Shown here piece after piece: positions 9,542-17,552 of a DNA stretch of 64,000 nucleotides. Within the stretch, counting starts at the first letter, position 1, and each line of letters opens with the position of its first letter. The notes under the pieces were generated by a model. That model was given only the letters and a program-made list of their open reading frames with translations. It was not told the origin of the DNA and searched no databases. Made by a program: the position numbers and the translations under genes. The stretch comes from Anaeromyxobacter terrae (GTDB taxonomy: Bacteria > Myxococcota > Myxococcia > Myxococcales > Anaeromyxobacteraceae): the NCBI RefSeq assembly GCF_022690685.1, contig NZ_JALCYY010000006.1, positions 88,440-152,439 of the forward strand, given 5' to 3'.

Positions 9542-10458
9542 ACGAGCTCGCCCTGCTCGTCGCCGCGACGCTCTCCGCGGGCACGCCCCTCGCCATCGCT
9601 GGGCTCGGGCTCCTCCTCAATGAGCGCGCCGGCGTCCTGAACCTCGGCGCCGAGGGCATGCTGCTCATCTCCGCGGTCGCCGGCTTCGCGGCGGCGTACC
9701 ACGGCGGGAGCGAGTGGCTGGGCTTCGCGGCGGGCGCGGCCGCGGGCGCGGCGGTCGCGGCCGTCTTCGGCTGGCTCGTCGTCTGGCTCAACACGAACCA
9801 GTACGCGACCGGGCTCGCGGTGAGCCTCTTCGGCTCGGGGTTCTCGGCGTTCGTGGGGATCGACTACGTCGGCAGGCAGCTCGGCGAGAAGACCGCCCAC
9901 GCGGTGCCGGTCCTCGCCGACGTGCCGTTCCTCGGCCCTGCCCTCTTCCGGCAGCACCCGATGGTCTACGTGGCGGTCGCGCTCGTCGCGGCCGCGGCCT
10001 TCTTCCTGTACCGGACGCGCGCGGGGCTCGTGCTGCGGGCGGTCGGCGAGTCGCCGCAGTCCGCGCACGCGCTCGGGTACGGCGTGCGGCGGATCCGCCT
10101 CGCGGCCGTCGTGACGGGCGGGGCGCTGTGCGGCGTCGCGGGGGCGTTCCTCTCGGTGGTGTACACGCCGCTCTGGGTCGAGGGCATGGTCGCCGGACGC
10201 GGCTGGATCGCGCTCGCGCTCACGGTCTTCGCGACGTGGCGGCCCGGACGGATCCTCCTCGGCGCCTACCTGTTCGGCGGCGTGACCATGCTCCAGCTCC
10301 ACCTGCAGGCGCAGGGCGTCCAGATGCCGAGCCAGTTCATGGCGATGCTGCCCTACGTCGCGACCGTCGTCGTCCTCGTCCTCATCTCCCGGAATCCGCT
10401 CTGGATCCGGCTCAACATGCCCGCGTCGCTCGGGAAGCCGTTCTTCCCGGGCGCCTGA
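9538..10458 (+). CDS. BMP-type ABC importer permease 2 (NupC/YufQ-like)
   Basis: A 306-residue permease paired with the preceding one. The start is the GTG at 9538, overlapping the upstream TGA (GTGA). The diagnostic N-terminal motif LNERAGVLNLGAEGMLLIS (about residues 23-41) and the late cytoplasmic loop ALGYGVRRIRLAAVVTGG are present, together with about eight hydrophobic helices. Like other members it is shorter than its partner at the N terminus. With the ATPase and the BMP lipoprotein it completes a canonical purine nucleoside/base importer. Confidence 0.92.
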   Translation: MNELALLVAATLSAGTPLAIAGLGLLLNERAGVLNLGAEGMLLISAVAGFAAAYHGGSEWLGFAAGAAAGAAVAAVFGWLVVWLNTNQYATGLAVSLFGSGFSAFVGIDYVGRQLGEKTAHAVPVLADVPFLGPALFRQHPMVYVAVALVAAAAFFLYRTRAGLVLRAVGESPQSAHALGYGVRRIRLAAVVTGGALCGVAGAFLSVVYTPLWVEGMVAGRGWIALALTVFATWRPGRILLGAYLFGGVTMLQLHLQAQGVQMPSQFMAMLPYVATVVVLVLISRNPLWIRLNMPASLGKPFFPGA

Positions 10459-10514
10459 ACCGCGGGACGAAGCGCCTCACCGAAGTCACCACCGCACCTA
10501 GAGAGGGGAGACAC

Positions 10515-11645
10515 ATGACTCGCTCGTTCACCCGCAAGCTCGCGCTCGGCGCGATCGTCCTCGGGGCGACGCTCGCCGCCTGCGCCAAGAAGGAAGAGGC
10601 GCCGCCGGCGCCTGCCGCCGCCCCCGTCGCCAAGGTCGAGCCGCTGAAGGCCGCCTTCGTCTACGTCGGCCCGGTCGGCGACTCCGGCTGGAGCTTCTCG
10701 CACGACCTCGGCCGCAAGAACGCGCTCGCCAAGTTCGGCGACAAGGTCACGACCACCTTCGTCGAGAAGGTGCCCGAGGGCCCCGACGCCGAGCGCGTCA
10801 TCCGCGACCTCGTCGCGCAGGGCAACAAGGTCGTCTTCGCCACGTCGTTCGGCTTCATGGACGCGATGGTGAAGGTCGCGAAGGACCACCCGGACGTCTA
10901 CTTCGAGCACGCGACGGGCTACAAGACGGCGGACAACCTCCGCGTCTACGAGGCCCGCTTCTACGAGGGCGCCTACCTCGCGGGCGTCGTCGCGGGCAAG
11001 ATGACGAAGACGAACACCCTCGGCTTCGTCGCCTCGTTCCCGATCCCCGAGGTGCTCCGGAACATCAACGCGTTCACGCTCGGCGCCCAGAGCGTCAACC
11101 CGAAGGTGAAGACGCGGGTGGTCTGGATCAACTCCTGGTTCGATCCGCCGAAGGAGACCGAGGCGGCGCAGTCGCTCATGAACCAGGGCGCCGACGTGCT
11201 GCTCCAGAACACCGACTCGACGGCCGTCCTCCAGGCCGCGGAGCGCAACGGCAAGTTCGCGTTCGGCTGGGACAGCGACATGAGCGCGTTCGCGCCGAAG
11301 GCGCACCTCGGCTCGGTCGCGCTGAACTGGACCGTCTACTACGAGAAGTCGTTCGGCGAGATCCTCGAGAAGAGCTGGAAGCCCGAGGTCACGAAGTGGG
11401 GCGTCAAGGAGGGCATGCTCGACTTCGTGAAGCCCGCCGCGTTCCTCCCCGAGGACACGAAGAAGGCCGTCGAGACCGCGCGCGAGGGGCTCAAGACCGG
11501 CACGGTCGCGGTGTTCAAGGGCCCGGTCGTCGACAACACCGGCAAGGAGGTCCTCGCGAAGGACGTCGTCGCCGACGACGCCTGGAAGGGCGCGATCAAC
11601 TTCTACGTGAAGGGCGTCGAGGGCAAGGTCCCCTCGGGCAAGTAG
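10515..11645 (+). CDS. BMP family substrate-binding lipoprotein
   Basis: A 376-residue periplasmic binding lipoprotein of the basic membrane protein (BMP/PnrA/Med) family, the receptor of purine-nucleoside importers. It has a lipoprotein signal peptide ending LAAC (Cys about residue 22), then a Pro/Ala-rich linker. The BMP fold follows with AAFVYVGPVGDSGWSFSHD near the start and the FYEGAYLAGVVAGKM motif in the middle. The start ATG sits behind GAGAGGGGAGA. It is the last gene of the gpt-ABC operon, 56 bp after permease 2, and is followed by a strong hairpin. The substrate is inferred to be a purine nucleoside or base. Confidence 0.93.
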   Translation: MTRSFTRKLALGAIVLGATLAACAKKEEAPPAPAAAPVAKVEPLKAAFVYVGPVGDSGWSFSHDLGRKNALAKFGDKVTTTFVEKVPEGPDAERVIRDLVAQGNKVVFATSFGFMDAMVKVAKDHPDVYFEHATGYKTADNLRVYEARFYEGAYLAGVVAGKMTKTNTLGFVASFPIPEVLRNINAFTLGAQSVNPKVKTRVVWINSWFDPPKETEAAQSLMNQGADVLLQNTDSTAVLQAAERNGKFAFGWDSDMSAFAPKAHLGSVALNWTVYYEKSFGEILEKSWKPEVTKWGVKEGMLDFVKPAAFLPEDTKKAVETAREGLKTGTVAVFKGPVVDNTGKEVLAKDVVADDAWKGAINFYVKGVEGKVPSGK

Positions 11646-11669
11646 CCACGCTCTCACGCAGGATCCCAG

Positions 11670-11708
11670 CGGCCCCGACCGGCATCGCCGGCCGGGGCCG
11701 TTCCTTTC
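11670..11708 (+). terminator. Rho-independent-type terminator of the purine operon
   Basis: Left arm CGGCCCCG and right arm CGGGGCCG enclose an inner CCGGC/GCCGG stem with an ATC loop. The hairpin spans 11670-11700 with one mismatch and is followed by TTCCTTT. It lies 24 bp after the BMP gene stop. Confidence 0.75.
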
Positions 11709-11914
11709 ATCCTCGCGCGTTCTTCGACACCAGCTCCGGTCGCGCCGGACGGCGCCGGCGCGCCCTGGAGCTCGCTCGCCGGCGTGAACGGCGACGGGCC
11801 CCTCGACCCGGTCGCCAAGTTCGAGACCGAAGAACGTCTCGCAGCCCAAGAGGGTGCCGACGTCGATCCGGCGCGGGCTCGCTCGTCGCCAGATTGGAAC
11901 CCAGAGGAGAAGCC

Positions 11915-12286
11915 ATGAAATACCTGACGTTCATCCGCCATTCCGAGTCCTATCGCGAGTCCCCGCCGCCTGCGGCGTTGATGGAGGCGATGGGCAAGTT
12001 CGTCGAGAAGTCGCTCAAGGACGGCACCCTCGTCGACACGGGCGGTCTGCTGCCGAGCAAGGATGGCGTCCGCGTGCGACTCGCCAGCGGCAAGATCGCC
12101 GTGTCCGACGGCCCGTTCTCCGAGAGCAAGGAGGTCATCGGGGGGTGGGCCATCCTGAAGACGGATACGAAGGGCGAGGCGATCCGGATCGCGACCGAGT
12201 TCATGGAGCTGCACCGGAAGCACTGGCCCGAGTTCGAGGGCGAGGCCGAGGTGCGGCCGATGTTCGATCCCGGCATGGGCCCGTAG
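11915..12286 (+). CDS. YciI family protein (DGPF domain)
   Basis: A 123-residue protein of the YciI/DGPF superfamily. It starts MKYLTFIRHSE and carries the conserved DGPFSESKEVIGGW segment at about 68-81. This ferredoxin-like fold is often encoded beside ECF sigma factors and is thought to be enzymatic, perhaps a dehydratase or isomerase, but its true role is unknown. A good Shine-Dalgarno (GAGGAGA) precedes the ATG. No sigma-factor gene is adjacent. The gene converges on lanM across a short palindromic hairpin. Confidence 0.88.
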   Translation: MKYLTFIRHSESYRESPPPAALMEAMGKFVEKSLKDGTLVDTGGLLPSKDGVRVRLASGKIAVSDGPFSESKEVIGGWAILKTDTKGEAIRIATEFMELHRKHWPEFEGEAEVRPMFDPGMGP

Positions 12287-12294
12287 CGCGCCAC

Positions 12295-12309
12295 GCGCCC
12301 TTCGGGCGC
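12295..12309. terminator. Bidirectional hairpin between yciI and lanM
   Basis: GCGCCC-TTC-GGGCGC is a perfect 6-bp stem in the 28 bp between two convergent stop codons, so it could end transcription from both sides. There is no T-tract. Confidence 0.4.
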
Positions 12310-12314
12310 CCGGC

Positions 12315-15300
12315 CTACGCGTCCGTCGGCGGCGCCAGCACCAGCACCGAGGGGACTCGCTCCGGGCGCGCGAGCCGCAAGAGCCCGTAGCCAACGCCGG
12401 CCAGACCGGTCATGAGCCCCGGCGGCGCGACGTGGGTCGGCGCGCCCAGGAGGCAGCCGCGCGCCGCGATCCCGGCCAGGGTCTCGCGCGCGAGCCGCTG
12501 CCCGGCGTCCGTCCACCAGGACTCGTCCACGTGCCGCGCGGCGTGGAGCAGGAGGTCCAGGTTGCCGAGGGCGCCGTGGCAGAGGGAGTGGTTCGACCCG
12601 AAGCCGGAGTCGATCGTCGTCTGGAGCGCGATGCGGATCTCCCCGCGAACCTCGGCGTCGTCCAGGTACGGCAGGCCGTCGATCCGGGCCAGGCCGATCC
12701 CGGGCGCGCCGTGGCACCAGGCGACCTCGCAGTGCACGTCGGCTGGATCTCCCCCGGGCCGCGCACGGTAGTCCGGCCAGTTGGCCCGCGCCGCCACGAA
12801 CGTGCTGCGCTCGTACGCGATCGCTGCCTCCGCCGCCCGGCGGAAGCGCTCCTCCCCGCTCCACGCCGCGAGCTTGAGCAGCGCCCACGCGATCCCGGCC
12901 GCGCCGTGGGAGAAGCCCGTCAGCGGCCGATCACTCGCGACGTCGGTCCTCCACCCCGCCCCCGCGCCCTGGGGCTGCTGCCTTTGCAGGAGCCGCTCGC
13001 CGCAGAGGACGGCCGCCGTGAGCAGGTCGTCGCTCGCGCTGACGCCGTTCAGGACGTGCAGCGCGGCGATCGCGCCCGCCGAGCCGCCGATCACGTCGAG
13101 GGTCTCGTCCGCGCCGACCAGCGCCGGCACGTCCGCCGCGAGCGCCTTCGCCTCCTCGAGCAGCGCGGCGTCGTCCCAGAGCACCGCCAGGTGAGAGAGC
13201 GTGTAGATGATCCCGCCGAGGCCGGTGAACGCGCCCAGGCCCGCGGCGAGCGCGCCGGAGGCTCTCCCGCGAGCGACGTGCCTCCGCGCGAGGGTGAGCG
13301 CCTTCCTCGCGACCCGCTCGTACGACCCGTCCCCGGTGGCGCGCGCCAGGTAGGCCAGGAACATCGAGCAGCCGGAGAGCCCGTCGTAGAGCCCCGGATC
13401 CAGCGGGTGGATCGACGAGCGCCCGTCGCCCAGCGGCGACGTCCCGATCCAGCTCGCGCAGGCGTCGCTCTCCACGACGTCCCGGCAGAGCAGGTCTCCC
13501 ACCGCGCGCGCGAGGTGGATCGGCTCGGATCCGCCCGCCGGGCGCAGCCTCGGCGCCGTCGGGCCGCCGTCGGGGGACGGCGCACTCTTCGCGACGGACG
13601 CGATGGCCGCGCGGATGAAGCTCTCCTGCCGCGCGAGGTCGTCCGCGCCGAGGCGGCTCAGCCCCTCGCGGACCAGCGCCATGGCCGGACGGTCGAAGAC
13701 GTCCGGGATGCGCTCGCCGTCGCTCGTCCACAGGTCCCGCGAGTCGGGGCGGGAGGTGAAGACCGGGACGTCGCCGCGCTGGAGATCCCTCGCCTCCGCC
13801 GGGATGAGCCGCATGAGGTGCGGCTGCCGCGCGGCGTCGAGCCACAGGCCGTCGAACGCGTGATCCCAGTCGATCGCGTTCCTGAGCAGGTCGGGGTGAT
13901 GCGTGGGCCTGAGCAGCATCGCGTAGGTCGCGGTGGGCCTCGCGACGAACCGCACCTCGTCGCCGGCGAAGCGCTCCAGGATCCCTCCGCCCGCGAGGAG
14001 CTCGTCGCGCCGCGCCTCGACGAGGCCGTACACGCGCCGGAAGCCTTCGACGAAGGCCGGGGCCCACTCCGCCGCGTCGACCTCCTCGCCGTCCAGCTTC
14101 GGGCGATTCCTCGCGACCATCCTCGGCACCGTCGTGCCGTGCCCCACGCGCATCTCGTCGGTCGCCGCCCCCTCCCAGGAAGAGGAGCGGCCCAGCGGGA
14201 AGGACTGATCGCTGCTCGCGCCGAAGCCGCTCATGTCGACGACCTCGCCGGAGGCGCCCTGGACGGGCTGGGGCAGCAGCATCACCTGCATGACGGACGA
14301 CTGGAACGCCGCGATGGCAGGATCGTCGCGCAGGGCCGCGCCGGCGTCGTTGTGGAACATCGTCTCGAGGTCCACGGGCATCGGGTGCTCGCCGGCCGCG
14401 ATCACGTTCTCGAAGTGCATGTCCCGCGCTCGCACCATCCGGAACGCGGCCAGGTACCCGCCGAGCCTTCGATAGAAGCGCTCGACCTCCTCGCGGCTCG
14501 TGCAGGGCTCATGAGCGACGAACTCGGACCAGCCGTAGCCGCCGCGGTCGAGGATCCGCAGGACGCGGAACGGCGCCTCGAAGCCCGCCGCGTTGAGCCA
14601 CTCGAGGAGCTCGCCGAAGTGGACGTCGACCGACTGGCCGTGGGGCTTGTAGACGAGCTTGAAGCCCGTCGAGAACTCGAGGATCGCGACCGTCTGGCCG
14701 CGGCGGTGCGTGTCGCCGGCGCCGAAGCGGATCGCGGAGAGGTGGCCCGCCTCCGCGCCGCCGGGGAGCCTCGCGCGGATGAGCTCCCAGTCGGCGTGCA
14801 GCCGCTCCAGGAGCTCGAGGCTGCACTCCAGCCAGCTCGTCGCCTTCGCGTGGAGTGAGCGGAACAGGACCGGGTACTCCCGGGCGATCGCCAGCCGCTC
14901 GTCCCGCTCGCGGAGGCGCTCGCAGAAGCCGCGGAAGCGCGCCTCCGGGGTCTCGCCCGTGAGCGTCCCCTGCACGCGGGCGACGTTCAGCTCGAGCACC
15001 ATCACGACCTCGAGCGCGTGCTCGAGCGTCTCGAGCAGCCGGGGGACGACGAGCCCTTCCGCGGACGCTGCGTCGAACGGGACGCCCCTCGCCGGGATCC
15101 GGGCCGCGCGCGCTCGGAACCGGCGGAGCGCCTCGGCGACGAGCGGGTACGCGAGCCACAGGAATCCGTTCGTCCCCTCCTCCGCGTAACGCGCGAACGC
15201 GGGGTCGACGTCGTCGTCGGGTGGCGGCGCGAGGTAGAGCGCCTCCAGCTCGCGCGCCCACTCGGGCGGCGCCGCCAGGAGGTCGGAGTAGGCGTCGGGC

Positions 15301-15557
15301 GGCAGCCCGAGGAGGGTCGCCAGGCCTGCTTCGCTCAGGCCGTCCAGCCGGAGCCGCCGCTGGAGGAGCTCGTCCGCCGAGAAGGGCTCACGCGACCTCC
15401 AGCGTTCCAGCGCGGCCGCCCCGCGGCCGCTGACGGGCCTCGAGCCTTCGAAGCGTTCCGCACCTCGCCGGAGGCACGCCGCCCGCTCGCCGAGCGACAG
15501 CGCCGAGTAGAGGTGTGGGGTGAGCCCGGACGCGGGAGAGCAGGCCTCGTGAGCCAT
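12315..15557 (-). CDS. lanM: Class II lanthipeptide synthetase LanM
   Basis: A 1080-residue bifunctional lanthipeptide synthetase. The N-terminal two thirds is the DUF4135 dehydratase, which phosphorylates and eliminates Ser/Thr of the precursor; segments such as FKLVYKPHGQSVDVHF, RDMHFENVIA and MPVDLETMFH are typical. The C-terminal third is a LanC-like cyclase. Its zinc ligands are Cys948 (AWCHGAPGIG) and Cys993-His994 (SLCHGALGN), with the normal spacing of about 45 residues. Full length and both halves look intact. The precursor peptide gene is 195 bp upstream on the same strand. No LanT transporter/protease or immunity gene is adjacent, so export must be supplied from elsewhere. Cytosolic enzyme. 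Confidence 0.95.
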   Translation of the reverse strand: MAHEACSPASGLTPHLYSALSLGERAACLRRGAERFEGSRPVSGRGAAALERWRSREPFSADELLQRRLRLDGLSEAGLATLLGLPPDAYSDLLAAPPEWARELEALYLAPPPDDDVDPAFARYAEEGTNGFLWLAYPLVAEALRRFRARAARIPARGVPFDAASAEGLVVPRLLETLEHALEVVMVLELNVARVQGTLTGETPEARFRGFCERLRERDERLAIAREYPVLFRSLHAKATSWLECSLELLERLHADWELIRARLPGGAEAGHLSAIRFGAGDTHRRGQTVAILEFSTGFKLVYKPHGQSVDVHFGELLEWLNAAGFEAPFRVLRILDRGGYGWSEFVAHEPCTSREEVERFYRRLGGYLAAFRMVRARDMHFENVIAAGEHPMPVDLETMFHNDAGAALRDDPAIAAFQSSVMQVMLLPQPVQGASGEVVDMSGFGASSDQSFPLGRSSSWEGAATDEMRVGHGTTVPRMVARNRPKLDGEEVDAAEWAPAFVEGFRRVYGLVEARRDELLAGGGILERFAGDEVRFVARPTATYAMLLRPTHHPDLLRNAIDWDHAFDGLWLDAARQPHLMRLIPAEARDLQRGDVPVFTSRPDSRDLWTSDGERIPDVFDRPAMALVREGLSRLGADDLARQESFIRAAIASVAKSAPSPDGGPTAPRLRPAGGSEPIHLARAVGDLLCRDVVESDACASWIGTSPLGDGRSSIHPLDPGLYDGLSGCSMFLAYLARATGDGSYERVARKALTLARRHVARGRASGALAAGLGAFTGLGGIIYTLSHLAVLWDDAALLEEAKALAADVPALVGADETLDVIGGSAGAIAALHVLNGVSASDDLLTAAVLCGERLLQRQQPQGAGAGWRTDVASDRPLTGFSHGAAGIAWALLKLAAWSGEERFRRAAEAAIAYERSTFVAARANWPDYRARPGGDPADVHCEVAWCHGAPGIGLARIDGLPYLDDAEVRGEIRIALQTTIDSGFGSNHSLCHGALGNLDLLLHAARHVDESWWTDAGQRLARETLAGIAARGCLLGAPTHVAPPGLMTGLAGVGYGLLRLARPERVPSVLVLAPPTDA

Positions 15558-15684
15558 GAGCCTCGTGACCTCGTTCTGTGCGGGTGGGAGGCCGGCGGCG
15601 GTCCCGGCGCGAGCCGAGACGCGCCGCCGGCCGGACGCTGTGTTTCGGGGGCGCCCCGGCGGCGGCCGACGCCGCGCGGGGGGA

Positions 15685-15722
15685 CCGCGCCCCGGGCGGG
15701 CGGTGTTTTTGGGGGGGCGCGG
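15685..15722 (-). terminator. G/C-rich hairpin between lanA and lanM
   Basis: A perfect 9-bp inverted repeat, CCGCGCCCC/GGGGCGCGG, with a 20-base loop lies in the 195-bp lanA-lanM gap, within a stretch rich in G and C runs. As RNA on the lanA strand it could attenuate read-through into lanM and so give more precursor than enzyme. That function is inference; there is no clear U-tract. Confidence 0.35.
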
Positions 15723-15752
15723 CGTCGTCTCCCGCCGGGGCGCGGGGGTCCG

Positions 15753-16022
15753 TCACATCACCTTCATCGGACCGATGGTGGAGTTGTAGCAGCACTCCGG
15801 GTACTCGGTCTTGCAGTTGCTGCCACCGAGCGTGGTGTCCGCGAGCCGCAGCCCGCTGAAGCGCATGGCGCCGAGCCTGGCGCCGCCGACGGCCGCCTTC
15901 AGCTCCTCGTCGGACGTCGCGACGAACCCCGTCGGACACTCCGGCACGCTCGCGAGCTCCTCCGCGCTCAGGCTCTTGCGGTACTCGGGATCCTTCCACG
16001 CGCGGACGATGTCGATCTTCAT
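15753..16022 (-). CDS. lanA: Mersacidin-like type 2 lanthipeptide precursor
   Basis: An 89-residue precursor. I chose the ATG at 16022, preceded by GAGAGGAGC; the frame is open further upstream but without RBS or similarity. The leader starts MKIDIVRAWKDPEYRKSLS, the pattern of mersacidin-type leaders, and continues with LASVPECPTG and SDEELKAAVGG. Gly46-Gly47 is the probable double-glycine cleavage site; a second GG at 66-67 is an alternative. The core has Ser56, Thr63, Thr64, Ser68, Thr72, Ser81 and Thr82 as dehydration sites and Cys70, Cys77, Cys78 as ring partners, so up to three thioether rings. LanM is encoded directly downstream. The mature product is unknown. Confidence 0.9.
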   Translation of the reverse strand: MKIDIVRAWKDPEYRKSLSAEELASVPECPTGFVATSDEELKAAVGGARLGAMRFSGLRLADTTLGGSNCKTEYPECCYNSTIGPMKVM

Positions 16023-16168
16023 TCTGTTGCTCCTCTCGTATTCGGTTGGTGTGTATTGGCCTGCCGTCTCCCCTGCGGCCCTTCTGCCGCGCTGCGGTCC
16101 GGCCCTGAAGCTCACCGGTGCCTCGGGAGAACGTGAGGTGGACCGGGGCGCGCGCCGTAGCTGACGCA

Positions 16169-16188
16169 CGCGCCCCTTCGAGGGCGCG
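16169..16188 (-). terminator. Hairpin downstream of the cyclase-family gene
   Basis: CGCGCCC-CTTCGA-GGGCGCG is a perfect 7-bp stem in the 208 bp between the cyclase-family gene stop and lanA. It may separate the two units. No T-tract follows on either strand. Confidence 0.4.
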
Positions 16189-16230
16189 GGGCACGCCGCC
16201 GGCGGTCCTGCCTGGGCTCGCAGGAAGCTC

Positions 16231-16905
16231 CTAGCCCCCGATCACCGCGTAGGCGCGCACGGGGAACGTCCCCATGCCGTGGACGAGCGGCGGCGCGGCG
16301 TGGAACCGGAAGCCGCCGGGGGGGAGTTGCTCGAGGCCGCGGAGGTGCTCGACCACGGGGATGCCGGCCGCGAGGAGCACGGTGTGCGCCGGCCGGGTGC
16401 CGTCCTCCACGTCGTCCACGTTGACCGCGTCGATGCCGACGAGCGCCGCGCCCTCGGCCGCGAGCCACTCGGCCGCCCGGCGCGTGAGGAACGGCGCGCC
16501 GCGCGAGTACTGCTCGGTGCCGAAGTAGCGGTCCCATCCCGTGTGGACGAGCACCGCGCGCCCGCGCACCTCGAGCGGCAGCAAGAGCTCGCGATCGACC
16601 GCCCGGCCGCCGTCCCCGGCCACGCGCACGACGACGCCCTCGAGATCGGCCATGGAGGCGAGGGACGTCCCCGCCAGATCCGCGCCTCCGGCGAAGCGGT
16701 GCGAGGGCGCATCGAGGTAGGTGCCGGTGTTGGCCACCATCGAGATGCGCGCGATGTGGAACTCGGTGCCCGGGGCGTAGCGGGCCCTCGACGCCTCCCG
16801 GGTGAGGTGGTCGGTGATCTCCGGGCCGGGCAGGCCCGGGTAGGTCACCATCCCGTGCCGGATCGGATGGCTCAGCTCCACGAGGCGTCGCGCGCCGGGC
16901 GTCAT
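16231..16905 (-). CDS. Cyclase/kynurenine-formamidase family hydrolase with altered metal site
   Basis: A 224-residue member of the KynB/cyclase superfamily (metal-dependent hydrolases of amides and lactones). It opens with the usual LVELSHPIRHGMVTYPGLPGPEI. The family motif HxGTHxDxPxH appears here as N59-T-G-T-Y63-L-D65-A-P-S-H69, so two of the metal-binding histidines are replaced by Asn and Tyr while Asp65 and His69 remain. Such variants occur in uncharacterised branches, so it may bind a different metal, use a different reaction, or be non-catalytic. It lies 16 bp downstream of the cupin gene on the same strand and is probably co-transcribed with it. Confidence 0.8.
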   Translation of the reverse strand: MTPGARRLVELSHPIRHGMVTYPGLPGPEITDHLTREASRARYAPGTEFHIARISMVANTGTYLDAPSHRFAGGADLAGTSLASMADLEGVVVRVAGDGGRAVDRELLLPLEVRGRAVLVHTGWDRYFGTEQYSRGAPFLTRRAAEWLAAEGAALVGIDAVNVDDVEDGTRPAHTVLLAAGIPVVEHLRGLEQLPPGGFRFHAAPPLVHGMGTFPVRAYAVIGG

Positions 16906-16921
16906 GGTGCTCGCCGCCGCC

Positions 16922-17425
16922 TCACGGGTGCCGATGCGACGCAGGCATCCCGAGCCGATCGACCGTGGCGCTCTCGAAGTCGAACTCGATCAGCACGGCC
17001 GGCGCATCGCCGACCACGTACCCGTCGTGGCCCGGGTCGATCGCCACGATCTCCGGTGCCTCGAACTCGACGGTGCAGCCGTCCGGGTACTCGATGCCGA
17101 TCGCGCCGCTCGCGAGGAAGCCGACGTGCGCGTGCATGCAGAGGTCCGTCGAGACGACCGGCTTCATGTCGGTCGACCAGCGGAACCCCGCCGGATAGAT
17201 GACGCGCTTCACGCGTGCGCCGCCGGCTCGACCGATCTCGAGCTGCACGCCGCCGATGTCCCGGCGCGTCGCGCCCTTGAGCGGGGCGAACGTCGGCGCA
17301 CGCCGCTGCGCCGGGCGCCGCGCCGGAGCCGCTTTCCGCTTCGCGACCCTCCCCCGCTCGCCGACCTTCTTTGCGACCCTCGCCCGCCCCCCGACCTTCT
17401 TCTTCACCGGCTTCGTCTTGGCCAT
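16922..17425 (-). CDS. Cupin-like protein with histone-like basic N-terminal tail
   Basis: A 167-residue protein of two parts. Residues 1-45 are almost only Lys, Arg, Ala, Val and Gly, with an imprecise repeat (KKVGGRARVAKK then GERGRVAKR), like the tails of bacterial histone H1-like proteins. Residues 55-160 look like a small cupin: CMHAHVGFLASGAIGIEYPDG and a GHDGYVVGDAPAVLIEFD segment. The cupin could bind a small ligand or metal while the tail binds nucleic acid, but neither is shown. It is co-oriented with the cyclase-family gene immediately downstream. Confidence 0.65.
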   Translation of the reverse strand: MAKTKPVKKKVGGRARVAKKVGERGRVAKRKAAPARRPAQRRAPTFAPLKGATRRDIGGVQLEIGRAGGARVKRVIYPAGFRWSTDMKPVVSTDLCMHAHVGFLASGAIGIEYPDGCTVEFEAPEIVAIDPGHDGYVVGDAPAVLIEFDFESATVDRLGMPASHRHP

Positions 17426-17552
17426 GGATGCCCACCTCGGCCGCTCTGGGTGGCGGGATCATGCGTGCCCAGGAGCAGAGGGCACCGGAGAAAACGGGTA
17501 CGCCAGGAAGCGCTCACCCGCTATCCCGACCCGCGCTCGCCGCGCGCGCCGG

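Noticed and set aside
12432..14858. 808-codon open frame antisense to lanM
   Set aside because: Arg/Val/Glu-rich translation without domains; a by-product of high GC opposite a clear LanM gene.
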